64,000 nt of DNA from Bacillus sp. ISL-41 (GTDB lineage Bacteria > Bacillota > Bacilli > Bacillales > Cytobacillaceae). A program made the position numbers and the translations under genes. The stretch spans positions 28,253 to 92,252 of the forward strand of contig NZ_JAGGQP010000001.1 in the NCBI RefSeq assembly GCF_018613235.1, in the 5' to 3' direction. A model generated the notes under the pieces. The model ran no database searches. It was not told the origin of the DNA and saw only the letters and a list, made by a program, of their open reading frames with translations. This document shows positions 8,230-17,385 of the stretch, in pieces; position 1 is the stretch's first letter, and the number at the start of each line of letters is the position of its first letter.

Positions 8230-9239
8230 CACGAATCTCCCTGACTTATAGTCTCTGAGTCTACTGGAACCGCAGTTGTCTTTTTCTTTCTGAATTTCAG
8301 CTTCTGTAAAGAACCGACAATCCCCTGAGGGAAGAACATGACAGCAAGGATATAAATGATTCCGAAAAAGATAATCCATCTTTCGAAAATCCAGTGCACC
8401 TTAGCCAGCTCTGTCAGCCAGTGATGGGAAAACTCGATGATTCCCGCGCCGATGATCGCCCCTACAAGCGTCCCGACTCCGCCAATGATTGTCATCAGCA
8501 AGGCATCAAGTGTGATGTCCATCGTAAAAACACTCGTGTTAACGAATCTTAAGGACACAGCATATAAAATCCCTGCAATTCCAGCGATGACTCCTGACAC
8601 GACACTGGCAATGACTTTATATTGAAGAACGCTATATCCGAGCGATTCTGTCCGCTGTTCATTTTCCCGAATCGCCTGAAGGACTCTTCCTAGCGGTGAG
8701 TTGGTGAACCTTTTTAACAAAATGAAGACAATGACCATCGAAGCGAGGCAAATTAGGTAAAAATCAGTCCGGTCCTTCAGGAAGTCCGGGACCCGGAAAG
8801 TAAAGCCGTCATTTCCGTAAGTAACAGTCCGCCATTTTTCAGCGAGCACCAAAAACAATCCCGCGAACGCCATCGTCAGCATCGCGTAAAAATGGCTTTT
8901 CAGCCGCAGTGTCAGCAGTCCGACAACATAACTGACCACAGCAGTCAGCAAAATCGTGACCAGGACAGCGAGCAGAAAGTAGCTTGTTTCCGGCTCAAAC
9001 CTTTTCATGAAGACACCAACTGTATATGCCCCGATTCCGAAAAACATCGCATGTCCGAACGAGACGATTCCGGTGTATCCGAGCAGGATGTCATAACTCA
9101 TCGCCAATACCGCAAAAATAAACACCTGAGAGAGAAGGATGAGCGTGCTTCTGGAGTCATAGACAAACGGAAGTACTGCCAGGAACCCGGCGACAAGCAA
9201 ATATAAGATGTTCATGCGATTTGAAAACATTCTTGTCAT
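8229..9239 (-). CDS. livM: Branched-chain amino acid-type ABC transporter permease LivM
   Basis: A 336-residue hydrophobic permease of the LivM family, with around ten membrane segments. The family core includes GYTGIVSFGHAMFFGIGAY near residues 50-70 and a conserved EEN-like loop (IRENEQRTESLGY). Pairs with LivH to form the channel of a Liv-type importer. It lies seven bases after livH. Homologues import branched-chain amino acids, amides, urea or aromatic and other carboxylic acids; the downstream enzymes favour an organic acid. Confidence 0.92.
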   Translation of the reverse strand: MTRMFSNRMNILYLLVAGFLAVLPFVYDSRSTLILLSQVFIFAVLAMSYDILLGYTGIVSFGHAMFFGIGAYTVGVFMKRFEPETSYFLLAVLVTILLTAVVSYVVGLLTLRLKSHFYAMLTMAFAGLFLVLAEKWRTVTYGNDGFTFRVPDFLKDRTDFYLICLASMVIVFILLKRFTNSPLGRVLQAIRENEQRTESLGYSVLQYKVIASVVSGVIAGIAGILYAVSLRFVNTSVFTMDITLDALLMTIIGGVGTLVGAIIGAGIIEFSHHWLTELAKVHWIFERWIIFFGIIYILAVMFFPQGIVGSLQKLKFRKKKTTAVPVDSETISQGDS

Positions 9240-9246
9240 CCTTTTC

Positions 9247-10107
9247 TCACCCCTTTGCCCCGAATAAGCCCTGCGGCCTGAAGATCAGCACGACTGCCAT
9301 CAGCAGCATGTTTGCTGCCAGCGCCAGGTCCGGAACATAGTAGGCCATGAATGAACCTGACAATCCAACCAGAATTGCAGCCATTACCGAGCCCGTAAAG
9401 CTGCCCATTCCGCCAATGACCACTACGATGAATGCAAGGATCGCGAACTCCATGCCCATATCCGCATAAATCACGCCAGAATATGGCCCTAAAAGCATTC
9501 CGCCAAGAGCAGCCATGCCGGCCCCAATCATGAACACGAACATGAATACTCTCTGGATGTTGACGCCGAGTGATTGGACCATTTCCTTGTTCATCACACC
9601 TGCGCGAACGACAAGGCCGATTTTTGTCTTTTTTAACAGGTATTGAACAGCAAGGAATACGGCAAATCCTACGGCAATGATGAAAACGCGGTATTTAATG
9701 ATGATGATCCCGCCGAACTCCCAGCTGCCAGAAAGGTAATCAGGAGTTGTTGCTGAAATCTGGTTAGGCCCCCAGACCACCTTTAGCATCTCTGATAAAA
9801 CAAGCATCAGGCCGAGAGTGATCAAGATTTGCTGCACATAGTTGCCGTAAACAGGCTTGATGATCCAACGCTCGGTTATAATTCCAAGAATCATGCCGGT
9901 AAGGACCGCACCGATGATCCCCGCAAAAAAGCTTCCTGTTGATGAATATATCCAAATGCCGCTGTATGCACCCCAGGCAAACAATCCGCCATGGGCAAAA
10001 TTAAGCACATCCATCAAGCCAAAAATCAAAGTAAGGCCGGCTGCCAGGAGAAAGATCAGCATTCCTGTGGCAAGGCCGTTAAGGCTTAAGTTAATCAAAA
10101 CATCCAC
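9247..10107 (-). CDS. livH: Branched-chain amino acid-type ABC transporter permease LivH
   Basis: A 286-residue permease of the LivH family, with about eight membrane segments. It contains the family pattern LIFGLMDVLNFAHGGLFAWGAY near the N-terminus and ends in RPQGLFG. Starts with GTG at 10107 after AAAGGGGGAAG. It lies between livF and livM; the gaps of 17 and 7 bases indicate one transcript. Confidence 0.92.
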   Translation of the reverse strand: MDVLINLSLNGLATGMLIFLLAAGLTLIFGLMDVLNFAHGGLFAWGAYSGIWIYSSTGSFFAGIIGAVLTGMILGIITERWIIKPVYGNYVQQILITLGLMLVLSEMLKVVWGPNQISATTPDYLSGSWEFGGIIIIKYRVFIIAVGFAVFLAVQYLLKKTKIGLVVRAGVMNKEMVQSLGVNIQRVFMFVFMIGAGMAALGGMLLGPYSGVIYADMGMEFAILAFIVVVIGGMGSFTGSVMAAILVGLSGSFMAYYVPDLALAANMLLMAVVLIFRPQGLFGAKG

Positions 10108-10124
10108 TCTTGCTTCCCCCTTTC

Positions 10125-10832
10125 CTACGCAATGCCGAGATATTTCCGTCTCATTTCTTCGTCCTCACGGAGGAGGTTCATCGAGCCATTCGAAACCGTC
10201 CTGCCATCATCGATAATGTAAAAGCTGTCGCCAATACTGCTGGCCATCATGAAATTTTGTTCAACAAGGATGATTGTTGTCTTATCCTTCATTTGCTGAA
10301 TGGACTCCATTACTTTCTCAACGATGATCGGAGCAAGGCCTTTGCTTGGTTCATCGATCAAGAGCAGTTCATTGTCATTGACATACGCTCTTGCGATGGA
10401 AAGCATCTGCTTCTGGCCGCCGCTCAAAAGCCCGCCCGGTTTTTTCCAGAATTTTTTCAAGTCAGGAAAAAGCTCCAGAATCCAGTCCAGCCGCTGCCGG
10501 GTTTCATCATTTTCTTTTTTCATCGCCACTTTGATATTCTCTTCGACGGTAAGGCCGGCAAAAATCCCCTGGTCTTCAGGCACATAACCAATCCCATTAT
10601 TTGCAATCGTATAGGTTGGCAGGCTCTTGATTTCTTCACCTTTAAATTGAACCGAGCCTTTAGCAGCCGGGTTCAGCCCCATGATTGTTCTCAGTGTCGT
10701 TGTTTTCCCGGCTCCATTCCGCCCCAGCAGTACGGTAACCTCCCCCTTTGGCACTTCAAATGAGATACCTTGAAGGATGTGATACTGGCCGATGAATGTC
10801 TCGACCTGGTCAAGCTTTAGCAGCGTGTTCAC
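10125..10832 (-). CDS. livF: Liv-type ABC transporter ATPase LivF
   Basis: A 235-residue ABC ATPase. It has Walker A GRNGAGKTT, the LSGGQKQ signature, Walker B LLLIDEPSKGL and an H-loop-region VEQN. The size and the YVPEDQGIFAGLTVEENI segment are typical for LivF. I chose GTG at 10832, eight bases after GGGAGG, which overlaps the end of livG by 23 bases. The upstream extension to 10871 lies inside livG and is unlikely. Confidence 0.92.
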   Translation of the reverse strand: MNTLLKLDQVETFIGQYHILQGISFEVPKGEVTVLLGRNGAGKTTTLRTIMGLNPAAKGSVQFKGEEIKSLPTYTIANNGIGYVPEDQGIFAGLTVEENIKVAMKKENDETRQRLDWILELFPDLKKFWKKPGGLLSGGQKQMLSIARAYVNDNELLLIDEPSKGLAPIIVEKVMESIQQMKDKTTIILVEQNFMMASSIGDSFYIIDDGRTVSNGSMNLLREDEEMRRKYLGIA

Positions 10833-11583
10833 TATGCAAACCTCCCAAATAGGCAGACTGTACCGTTTCATTTTTCATGATTTCCTCAGGCGTCCCGTCG
10901 GCGAGCAGAGCACCATTGAACAAAACCATGATCGAATCCGAAAGATCCATGATCATATCCATTTTGTGTTCAATCAAAACGATCGTCCGGTCGCCGCGTT
11001 CCTTGATTTTCCTGATTACCTCAAGGATTGCCGGGACCTCTTCCAGTGACATGCCTGCTGTCGGTTCATCGAGCAGCAGCACCTCTGTGTTCAAAGCCAG
11101 CAGCATCGCAATTTCCAGCTTCCTTTTCTCTCCATGGGCAAGATTACTCGCGAGCGCGTCCTTCTTGCTATCAAGCAAGACAAGCTTCAGCCACTCTTCT
11201 GCCTGCTCTTCGAACTTTTTAAAAGAACGGAAATGCCTCAGCATCTGAAAACGCACTCCTTCATGGGACTGGACTGCAAGCCGGACGTTCTCCATAACCG
11301 TCAAATTGGGGAAGACATTGGTGATCTGGAAGGACCGCCCGATTCCGGCCCTGGTCCTTTTGGTCGGAGAAAGCTTTGTGATGTCATTGCCTTTATACAT
11401 GACCTGTCCGTTCGTCGGCATGAGCTGCCCGCTTAACAGGTTGAAGAATGTCGTTTTTCCGGCACCGTTCGGACCGATAATGGATTTGAAATGATTGTGC
11501 GGCACAGAGATGCTGACTGAATCTACCGCAGTATGGCCACCAAATGTAATGCTAAGGTCTTTCGTCTCGATAATTGCCGTCAT
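10810..11583 (-). CDS. livG: Liv-type ABC transporter ATPase LivG
   Basis: A 257-residue ABC ATPase of the LivG family, with Walker A GPNGAGKTT, a diverged signature (LAHGEKRKLEIA) usual for LivG, Walker B VLLLDEPTAGM and IEHKMD. Start ATG at 11583 after GGTGGTGAAG. It is separated from livK by about 100 bases holding a strong hairpin, so it may be made at a lower level than the binding protein. Confidence 0.92.
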   Translation of the reverse strand: MTAIIETKDLSITFGGHTAVDSVSISVPHNHFKSIIGPNGAGKTTFFNLLSGQLMPTNGQVMYKGNDITKLSPTKRTRAGIGRSFQITNVFPNLTVMENVRLAVQSHEGVRFQMLRHFRSFKKFEEQAEEWLKLVLLDSKKDALASNLAHGEKRKLEIAMLLALNTEVLLLDEPTAGMSLEEVPAILEVIRKIKERGDRTIVLIEHKMDMIMDLSDSIMVLFNGALLADGTPEEIMKNETVQSAYLGGLHSEHAAKA

Positions 11584-11635
11584 GTACTTCACCACCCTTG
11601 ATAAAATTACGTCTGCGCACCGATTCAGTAAAAGC

Positions 11636-11671
11636 ATAATGAACTTCGGCTGAGTTACCGAAGTTCATTAT
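11636..11671 (-). terminator. Intra-operon hairpin between livK and livG
   Basis: A perfect 14-bp inverted repeat (11636-11649 and 11658-11671) with an 8-nt loop, followed on the minus strand by only a short TTTT. It likely acts as a partial terminator or mRNA stabiliser, keeping livK transcript abundant relative to the rest. Confidence 0.75.
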
Positions 11672-11682
11672 AGACCTGTTTG

Positions 11683-12927
11683 TTAATTGCGGATCGGCGG
11701 GGCTGTTTCTTCTGGAGAGAGCTCACGAATCAGGACTGGAACTGGATAGTCGACCCCATCCTTTTTCTCCAATTTGATAGCGTATAATGCCTGGAGTGCC
11801 TGATGGTCTTCTTCCCGGAAGGTCATTTTGCCTTTTGGAGAATCAAAGCTCATTCCCTCCATCGTTTCGATCAATTTCTTGGAATCCGTGTCACCCTCGG
11901 TTTTCTTCAACGCTTCGACAATCGCCATCGCGGCTGTCATGCCTCCTGGTGTAAATAAATCCGGCAGCTCACCGTTGAAGCGTTTTTTATGTTCGTCAAC
12001 AAGCCATTTATTGATGTCATTTTGCGGAAGGTCATGATAATAGACGGTAAAGCCTTCCATGCCGACAAGCGGCTCCATCGTTGCCAGCGCTGCGATATCA
12101 GGAGCACCTGTGGAGATTTTGATTCCTTTTTCCTGGACCTTCATATCTGAAATCTGGTTCCATGGAGAATTCGCTCCAGCCCAGACAACAAATAAGTAAT
12201 CTGGCTTCTGGTCGATGATTTTCTGGATGTTGGAAGTGAAGTCAGTTGCAGCTGGATCTGCATATTCTTCATGGACGATTTCAGCGCCAAGTTTTTCTGC
12301 TGCTTCTTTGAACGCTGCGACGCCATCACGGCCAAACGAATAATCCGGAGCCAGAGTCGCGATTTTTACACCATCCTTGGCAATGGCCGCGGCACCCGCA
12401 ACAGCATCCTGCGAAGAGTTACGCGCCGTGCGGAAAATATATTCATTGAATTCAGAGCCCGTAATGCTGTCCGCTACAGCCGGCTCGACGATCATGATTT
12501 TTTCATATTCCTCAGCTAATGGCAGGACTGCTAGCGTGTCACCTGAGCTTGAAGATCCGACCAGGAAGTCTACTTCATCTTCTTCAAGCAGCTTCGTTGC
12601 TTTTTGGACTGCTACCTCAGGTTTGGTTTCCGTATCTTCAACGATGAATTCGATTTTTCGGCCCGCTACTTCATTCGTTCCGTCAGTTGCGTATTCTAGT
12701 CCTAGCTCGAACCCGCGTAGTGTCTGCTTTCCATATGCTTCAAGTCCGCCTGTTTGCGAAGCCAGCACACCAATCTTAATTGGTTCCGTGTTCTTCGGTT
12801 CATCTTTTCCTTCTTTTCCTTCCGTACCGCCTGACTTCTCTGTCCCCGATCCACCGCAGGCACTTGTAAACAACAGGACCAAAATGAGCATAAAAGATAA
12901 AACAAAATTCCGCTGACCAGCTTTCAT
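11683..12927 (-). CDS. livK: Liv-type substrate-binding lipoprotein
   Basis: A 414-residue periplasmic-binding-protein type I family member anchored as a lipoprotein. There is a short positively charged N-terminus, a hydrophobic stretch and a lipobox with Cys near residue 24 (TSAC), then a Gly/Lys/Glu linker. The mature part begins IKIGVLASQTGGL, the usual start of Liv/amide-binding proteins. It binds the ligand outside the membrane and delivers it to LivHM. First gene of the operon, with AAAGGGGGAAAGG upstream. It is longer than typical LivK, as seen for urea/amide/aromatic-acid binders; the ligand is unknown. Confidence 0.9.
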   Translation of the reverse strand: MKAGQRNFVLSFMLILVLLFTSACGGSGTEKSGGTEGKEGKDEPKNTEPIKIGVLASQTGGLEAYGKQTLRGFELGLEYATDGTNEVAGRKIEFIVEDTETKPEVAVQKATKLLEEDEVDFLVGSSSSGDTLAVLPLAEEYEKIMIVEPAVADSITGSEFNEYIFRTARNSSQDAVAGAAAIAKDGVKIATLAPDYSFGRDGVAAFKEAAEKLGAEIVHEEYADPAATDFTSNIQKIIDQKPDYLFVVWAGANSPWNQISDMKVQEKGIKISTGAPDIAALATMEPLVGMEGFTVYYHDLPQNDINKWLVDEHKKRFNGELPDLFTPGGMTAAMAIVEALKKTEGDTDSKKLIETMEGMSFDSPKGKMTFREEDHQALQALYAIKLEKKDGVDYPVPVLIRELSPEETAPPIRN

Positions 12928-13211
12928 TTCCTTTCCCCCTTTAAAATAGTGATTCCAAAGCCCACAAGCTTTGACATCATCTTAAAAAATGGAAGTTACA
13001 AATGAGTTACAGCAAATTGGGTATGTCATGGAGGGCATTGTTGAAGGTGAAAAACAGAGGAGTAGTTAAGAAATTAATAGTGAAATAAATAAAAGGGAAC
13101 AAGTTCATGAATGCCGTATTTTGTTGTTCATTCCGGCAAATATACTGCAGGCATGATTTATAATTTCCGCCAACCGTAAAATTCCACTTTTATATTTCCG
13201 AATAAAATAGT

Positions 13212-13269
13212 ATCCCCTCCTATTTTTATGGCAATAACTTTACTAAATTGCCTAGAACATGGAGGGGAT
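13212..13269 (+). promoter_or_regulatory. Structured leader able to sequester the ribosome binding site
   Basis: ATCCCCTCC (13212-13220) is exactly complementary to the ribosome binding site GGAGGGGAT (13261-13269). Between them lies a second hairpin, GGCAAT (13230-13235) with ATTGCC (13247-13252). The nested structure would hide the ribosome binding site of the gene starting at 13274. The rest of 12928-13211 shows nothing I can name. Confidence 0.6.
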
Positions 13270-13273
13270 TTCT

Positions 13274-13591
13274 ATGAAGGGAATCTATTTGATCAATGAA
13301 AAGATTCATATAAATGGGCACTTGCAGGATGAGAGCGTTGAAATACAGCAAGCGGCCCTGCTGGACTTAATGGATAAAGAAAGTGTAGTTCCTGTAAAAT
13401 TAAACCCTTATCAATTAAACCAGCATTATACAATCCCGCACGCCCTCTTCTATGATTTAAAGCTGCACAAAAAGCAGATTGATTGTCTGCTGATGTATTC
13501 AAATGAGACAATAGCTGATTTTGGTGCAACCTATCCGGCAAGATGGCTGATCCTAAAAAGTTATTTTGACCGCATCCTTACAGTGGCTTAA
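13274..13591 (+). CDS. Conserved hypothetical protein, 105 aa
   Basis: Begins MKGIYLINEKIHINGH and contains an LNPYQLNQHYT segment and a C-terminal WLILKSYFDRI. The start (MKGIYLI) and the overall mixed alpha/beta composition vaguely recall the N-terminus of resolvase-type folds, but the catalytic serine context is not present and I claim no function. No membrane segment. Start ATG at 13274 has a strong GGAGGGGAT five bases upstream; an ATG at 13259 overlaps that site. The only plus-strand gene in a minus-strand block, convergent with the VOC gene. Confidence 0.72.
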   Translation: MKGIYLINEKIHINGHLQDESVEIQQAALLDLMDKESVVPVKLNPYQLNQHYTIPHALFYDLKLHKKQIDCLLMYSNETIADFGATYPARWLILKSYFDRILTVA

Positions 13592-13618
13592 ACGTGACTA
13601 ACACATGCATCAGCATAG

Positions 13619-14020
13619 TCAAAAGCCGTCCGTCCCGCCAAATGCAATGCAGTAGCCATCAGGGTCTTTGATGGCAAACTCCTTCCAGGGGCCATTATTC
13701 TCATCAACCCATGGCTCAATGGCCATTTGCGCCCCCTTTTCTTTGAATTCATGGTATAACTCATCAAGCGAATTCCAGTCTTCAACATAGCAATATAGGT
13801 CGAACCCCTGCTTTTCACTTGCTGCCGGCGGATTAGGCCTCACATCTTTCGGTTCGCTGGCTTGCAGCAGTTTTATTGCCAGTCCAGAAAACCCATCACG
13901 AATGGCCCACCAGTCCGTCACCTCGCAGCCTAATACATCAGAGTAAAAATTCCGCGATTTTTCCAGGTCCGATACCAATAAAACCTTTAATGAACTGTGA
14001 ATCTGTCTTTTGTGCTCCAT
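13619..14020 (-). CDS. VOC-family (glyoxalase/dioxygenase fold) protein
   Basis: A 133-residue vicinal-oxygen-chelate fold protein. The pattern runs LKVLLVSDLEKSRNFYSDVLG at the start and ends KDPDGYCIAFGG, with two beta-alpha-beta modules. Members are metal-dependent isomerases, dioxygenases, lyases or antibiotic-binding proteins; metal ligands are not obvious enough to choose. Start ATG at 14020 follows AGGAGG by about six bases, and 19 bases separate it from the regulator stop, so the two form one transcript. A link to the pathway controlled by the regulator is an inference. Confidence 0.78.
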   Translation of the reverse strand: MEHKRQIHSSLKVLLVSDLEKSRNFYSDVLGCEVTDWWAIRDGFSGLAIKLLQASEPKDVRPNPPAASEKQGFDLYCYVEDWNSLDELYHEFKEKGAQMAIEPWVDENNGPWKEFAIKDPDGYCIAFGGTDGF

Positions 14021-14039
14021 TCCATTTCCTCCTGTAAGT

Positions 14040-17000
14040 CTATTGATTATGTCCTTCAATAATCATCTCATACATATGCCTAGTCGGTTCCAGCGGAGTG
14101 ACTCCCAGTTCCTCCTCCAGCACTTCACTGCATTTTTTATACCATCGTATTGCCTGCGGGCGATTGTTCTTCCGATAATAGCAAAACATCAGCAATCGGT
14201 AGGCTTCCTCCCATGTCCTGTCTCTATGGAGGATTTTTTGGCACCAATGAATGGCAGAATCATAGTTTTCACGCCTTACATTCAGCTGAGCGAGCTTTTC
14301 GGCACTGCGCAAAAAATATACAAGCAGCCGTTCACGTTCATTGAGGCACCAATCCTCATACCGTCGTTCAGGAAGATAATCCCCGTTATATAAATTCAAG
14401 GCACGTTCTAATTCTTCCATAGACTTTTCGGTGTTCTTTTCTTCAAGGCCGGCTTCTGCCCATTCTTCAAAAATACGGGAATCCAGTTCAATTGCTGCCT
14501 GAGGGTTAATTCCGTAGCCTGTTCCCTCCCTGATAATGAAAAACGGGGTGGATCTCGCCTTGCGGGCAGGCTCCAGTACATTATTCAAGGCATTCAGAGC
14601 AACTTTAAAGTCCCTGTCTGCACTTTTTTCCTCATGGACTGGCCATAGAATCTGGAAAATGTCCTCCTTCATCAGGAACTGGCTTCTCTTCGTCAAGAAA
14701 AGCTGGAAAAGCTCTTTTGCTTTCCCCCTCTGCCAATCCCTGTCCTCCACTTCCCGGTCTCCAAGCCAGAGCCTGAATTGACCAAGCGTTTGTACTCTTA
14801 ATGTATAGCCAGGGTGGGCATTCAAGCGCGGAATTTTCAAATCCTCCAGCAGCTTCTCTGCATATCCGGGCATTATCGAGTGCTTTACTGCTTGAATGAG
14901 CATCGGGGCGAAAATTTGCAAGTCCCGGGGACCAAATGTCGTCCGCTTTTTCAGGAAAAATTCATATCCTCCTGTCTTCATCCATTTTAAAAAGCTTGAA
15001 AATGCTGTTCTGAACTCCTGCTCGTCATTTAAAGAGAAATAATAATAGGACGTCCAAAACGCTAGCAGCATCCTGCCATATTCATCGCCGCACTGACTGA
15101 TCAGTCCCTCTGCTTTGCGAAGGTTCTCGAATGCTTCCTTGTGCCTTTCGTTGTAGATTGACGCAATGGCCAGGCATAAGGTAATGAGGGCTGACAGCCA
15201 AACATCCTTCACCTGTTCTGTTTCCAGCAGCGCCTTTCTTCCAGCCTCAGCTGCCCTTTCATATTCACGCCTTGATCCATAGAGGATACACAGGCCCATC
15301 AGCGGTTCGGCCTTCCCTCTTTCGATGCTCAGACGCCCCATGATATCGAGTGCCGTTTCATAGCATTTTTCTGCCAGAGCCAGGTCATATTGTTCAATCA
15401 GCTGGACTGCATGGCCCATCCTGATCCATCCGCAAGCCTCCACAAATGGAGCCTGGATGTCAATCCCATACTGTATCCCTGATTGAGACAAGGTCTTCGC
15501 CTGCATGCCATTGCCTGTAAAAGCTTCAATCAATGCCAGCAGCAAATCCGTTTCCCTATGTGATTGCGGCAAATGCTGCTTTTCATCCAGATGCCCATTT
15601 GTTTTAACATCATTTAGAATCCTTCTCGTTTCTTCAAATCGGCCGGTCCTTAAAGTTAGCCGGGCTTCCAGGTTTCCATCCTCAATATGGACACCCATCG
15701 ACCTTGCCCGTTCTATCCATTTTTCTGCCTTCAGAGCCTGCCCGGAATTGATCAGGTTTTCAGCAAGAAGGCGATAGAGCCTTCCCGTTTCCTCTGCAGC
15801 AGCATCAAGCATCGCCTCTTCCCGAAGCTCAATAGCCTGAGCTAAAATGCGTTCAGCCTTAAGCGGCTGGATTGTATCAAGATAAATTTTCGCTTTGCCT
15901 TCGAGTGCCTTGCTTTTCCATTCCGCATTTCCCATTCTGTCAGCTGTCTGAATTGCCTGTTCATAACATGCTTCGGCTTGCTTGTACAATGAGCGGTAAC
16001 GGTACACTTCGCCTTCAAGAAATAAAAGTGACCAATAGCGGTTTTTATCTTCCAGCGGGATTCTTGCCAGCCGCTCCTGCAGATTCTCGAGCTTTCCCAT
16101 TTCGAGAAGCTCCATCCCCTGTTCATCCATAATCGCCGCAGCTGCCTGATATTGGCCAATTTTTTCATAGCAGTATAAAGCCTCTTCCCACTGTCCTTTT
16201 TTTTCAAAATAATAGGCACTGTTCATCATTAAAACTCTGTATTGTTCAGGCTGGCTTGTGATCAGCCTGTTCTCGAGGAATTCGCGGAAAAGGGCATGAT
16301 ACCTGAACTGGCTCTCGCCAATCTCTTGAATGAACAGGTTTTTCACAGTCAGCTGCTGCAGCATCTGGATGGAACCGTTCATACCGAGGATATGGTCACA
16401 TACATCCGTGCTTATTTCTTCAAAGATGCTTGTCTGTTCAAGAAACTGCTGGATCATTGGGGGCTGTTTCGAAAACACTTCATAAACCAAGTATTGAAAA
16501 AGATCCTCAAGCGACTTTGCAGGCTCTGCCAGGAGCTCGTCAAGGCTATGAAGATGCGGCAGCTGCTGAGCGATCATTCCAATTGCGATGACCCACCCTT
16601 CTGTAATGTGATACAGCTGGTCAATCTGTTCGTCGCTAATAGTCATCTGATAATGATCAGAAAGGAGCAGCTCAATTTCTTCTTTGCCGAAAATCAAATC
16701 TGCCTTCGAAATTTCATTTAACTCATTTTTCGCCCTTATCTTAGCAAGTACTTTCCAGCCCGGCTTTGTTCTGGCCGAAATCACAAGATGGAGATGGCCC
16801 GGCATATGCTCCAGCAGTTTTTCCATCCAGACATTGATATGGTAGGAATGTTCGATCGCGTGGAAATCATCAAGGATGACAATGATCTGTTCCGGTATCT
16901 GAAGGATCTCATTGATGAAAAGTGAAGAGAGCATACCTAGTTCCTCTTCCCTTATATAACGGTCCATTTTTTTCATATATGGTATTAACTCGTGGCCAAA

Positions 17001-17282
17001 GTCCGGGAACAAGGTTTGAATCGATGCTGTCAAATAGGAAAGAAACGGAAGAATATCGTCATCGGAAGAAGTGATTGTATACCAGCAGCATGACTGTTTC
17101 TGGTCTTTGACATGCAATGCCAGAGCCGTGCTCTTGCCATAACCGGCGCCCGCCTGGATAATGGTCAGCGGCTTTTCGGAAATCGCTTTCATTTTCCTCG
17201 ATAATTTTGCCCGCCTTATCCATTGTTCCTGTAAGCCAGGAACAATTAATTTTGTTTTGATCAATGGCAATGTTCCCTGCAT
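14040..17282 (-). CDS. MalT/BTAD-type large transcriptional activator with ATPase and TPR
   Basis: A 1080-residue regulator. It opens with a STAND-type ATPase (Walker A AGAGYGKST at ~44-52; Walker B VILDD at ~135-139). A long tetratricopeptide-like region follows (~340-800) with repeated A-x-x-x-Y-E-x-A motifs. Near 830 a winged-helix of the OmpR/SARP type begins (LGQFRLWLGDREV) and the C-terminal ~150 residues match the bacterial transcriptional activation domain (BTAD). Such proteins sense a ligand through the TPR/ATPase part and activate nearby genes. The neighbouring Liv/thiolase operon is the natural target. Start ATG at 17282 follows GGGCGGAG. It is unusually long for a Bacillaceae regulator. 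Confidence 0.85.
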   Translation of the reverse strand: MQGTLPLIKTKLIVPGLQEQWIRRAKLSRKMKAISEKPLTIIQAGAGYGKSTALALHVKDQKQSCCWYTITSSDDDILPFLSYLTASIQTLFPDFGHELIPYMKKMDRYIREEELGMLSSLFINEILQIPEQIIVILDDFHAIEHSYHINVWMEKLLEHMPGHLHLVISARTKPGWKVLAKIRAKNELNEISKADLIFGKEEIELLLSDHYQMTISDEQIDQLYHITEGWVIAIGMIAQQLPHLHSLDELLAEPAKSLEDLFQYLVYEVFSKQPPMIQQFLEQTSIFEEISTDVCDHILGMNGSIQMLQQLTVKNLFIQEIGESQFRYHALFREFLENRLITSQPEQYRVLMMNSAYYFEKKGQWEEALYCYEKIGQYQAAAAIMDEQGMELLEMGKLENLQERLARIPLEDKNRYWSLLFLEGEVYRYRSLYKQAEACYEQAIQTADRMGNAEWKSKALEGKAKIYLDTIQPLKAERILAQAIELREEAMLDAAAEETGRLYRLLAENLINSGQALKAEKWIERARSMGVHIEDGNLEARLTLRTGRFEETRRILNDVKTNGHLDEKQHLPQSHRETDLLLALIEAFTGNGMQAKTLSQSGIQYGIDIQAPFVEACGWIRMGHAVQLIEQYDLALAEKCYETALDIMGRLSIERGKAEPLMGLCILYGSRREYERAAEAGRKALLETEQVKDVWLSALITLCLAIASIYNERHKEAFENLRKAEGLISQCGDEYGRMLLAFWTSYYYFSLNDEQEFRTAFSSFLKWMKTGGYEFFLKKRTTFGPRDLQIFAPMLIQAVKHSIMPGYAEKLLEDLKIPRLNAHPGYTLRVQTLGQFRLWLGDREVEDRDWQRGKAKELFQLFLTKRSQFLMKEDIFQILWPVHEEKSADRDFKVALNALNNVLEPARKARSTPFFIIREGTGYGINPQAAIELDSRIFEEWAEAGLEEKNTEKSMEELERALNLYNGDYLPERRYEDWCLNERERLLVYFLRSAEKLAQLNVRRENYDSAIHWCQKILHRDRTWEEAYRLLMFCYYRKNNRPQAIRWYKKCSEVLEEELGVTPLEPTRHMYEMIIEGHNQ

Positions 17283-17335
17283 ATAATCTCCGCCCTGTTA
17301 TCATGATAATGTTTTCAGTCTAACATGGACGAAAT

Positions 17336-17362
17336 AAAAAAAGACTCGAAAATTGACGAGTC
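17336..17362 (-). terminator. Terminator of the signal peptidase transcript
   Basis: GACTCG, an 8-nt loop and CGAGTC, followed by seven T on the minus strand. It separates the signal peptidase gene from the regulator. Confidence 0.85.
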
Positions 17363-17385
17363 CTTCCACTTCTCTATATGTATTG

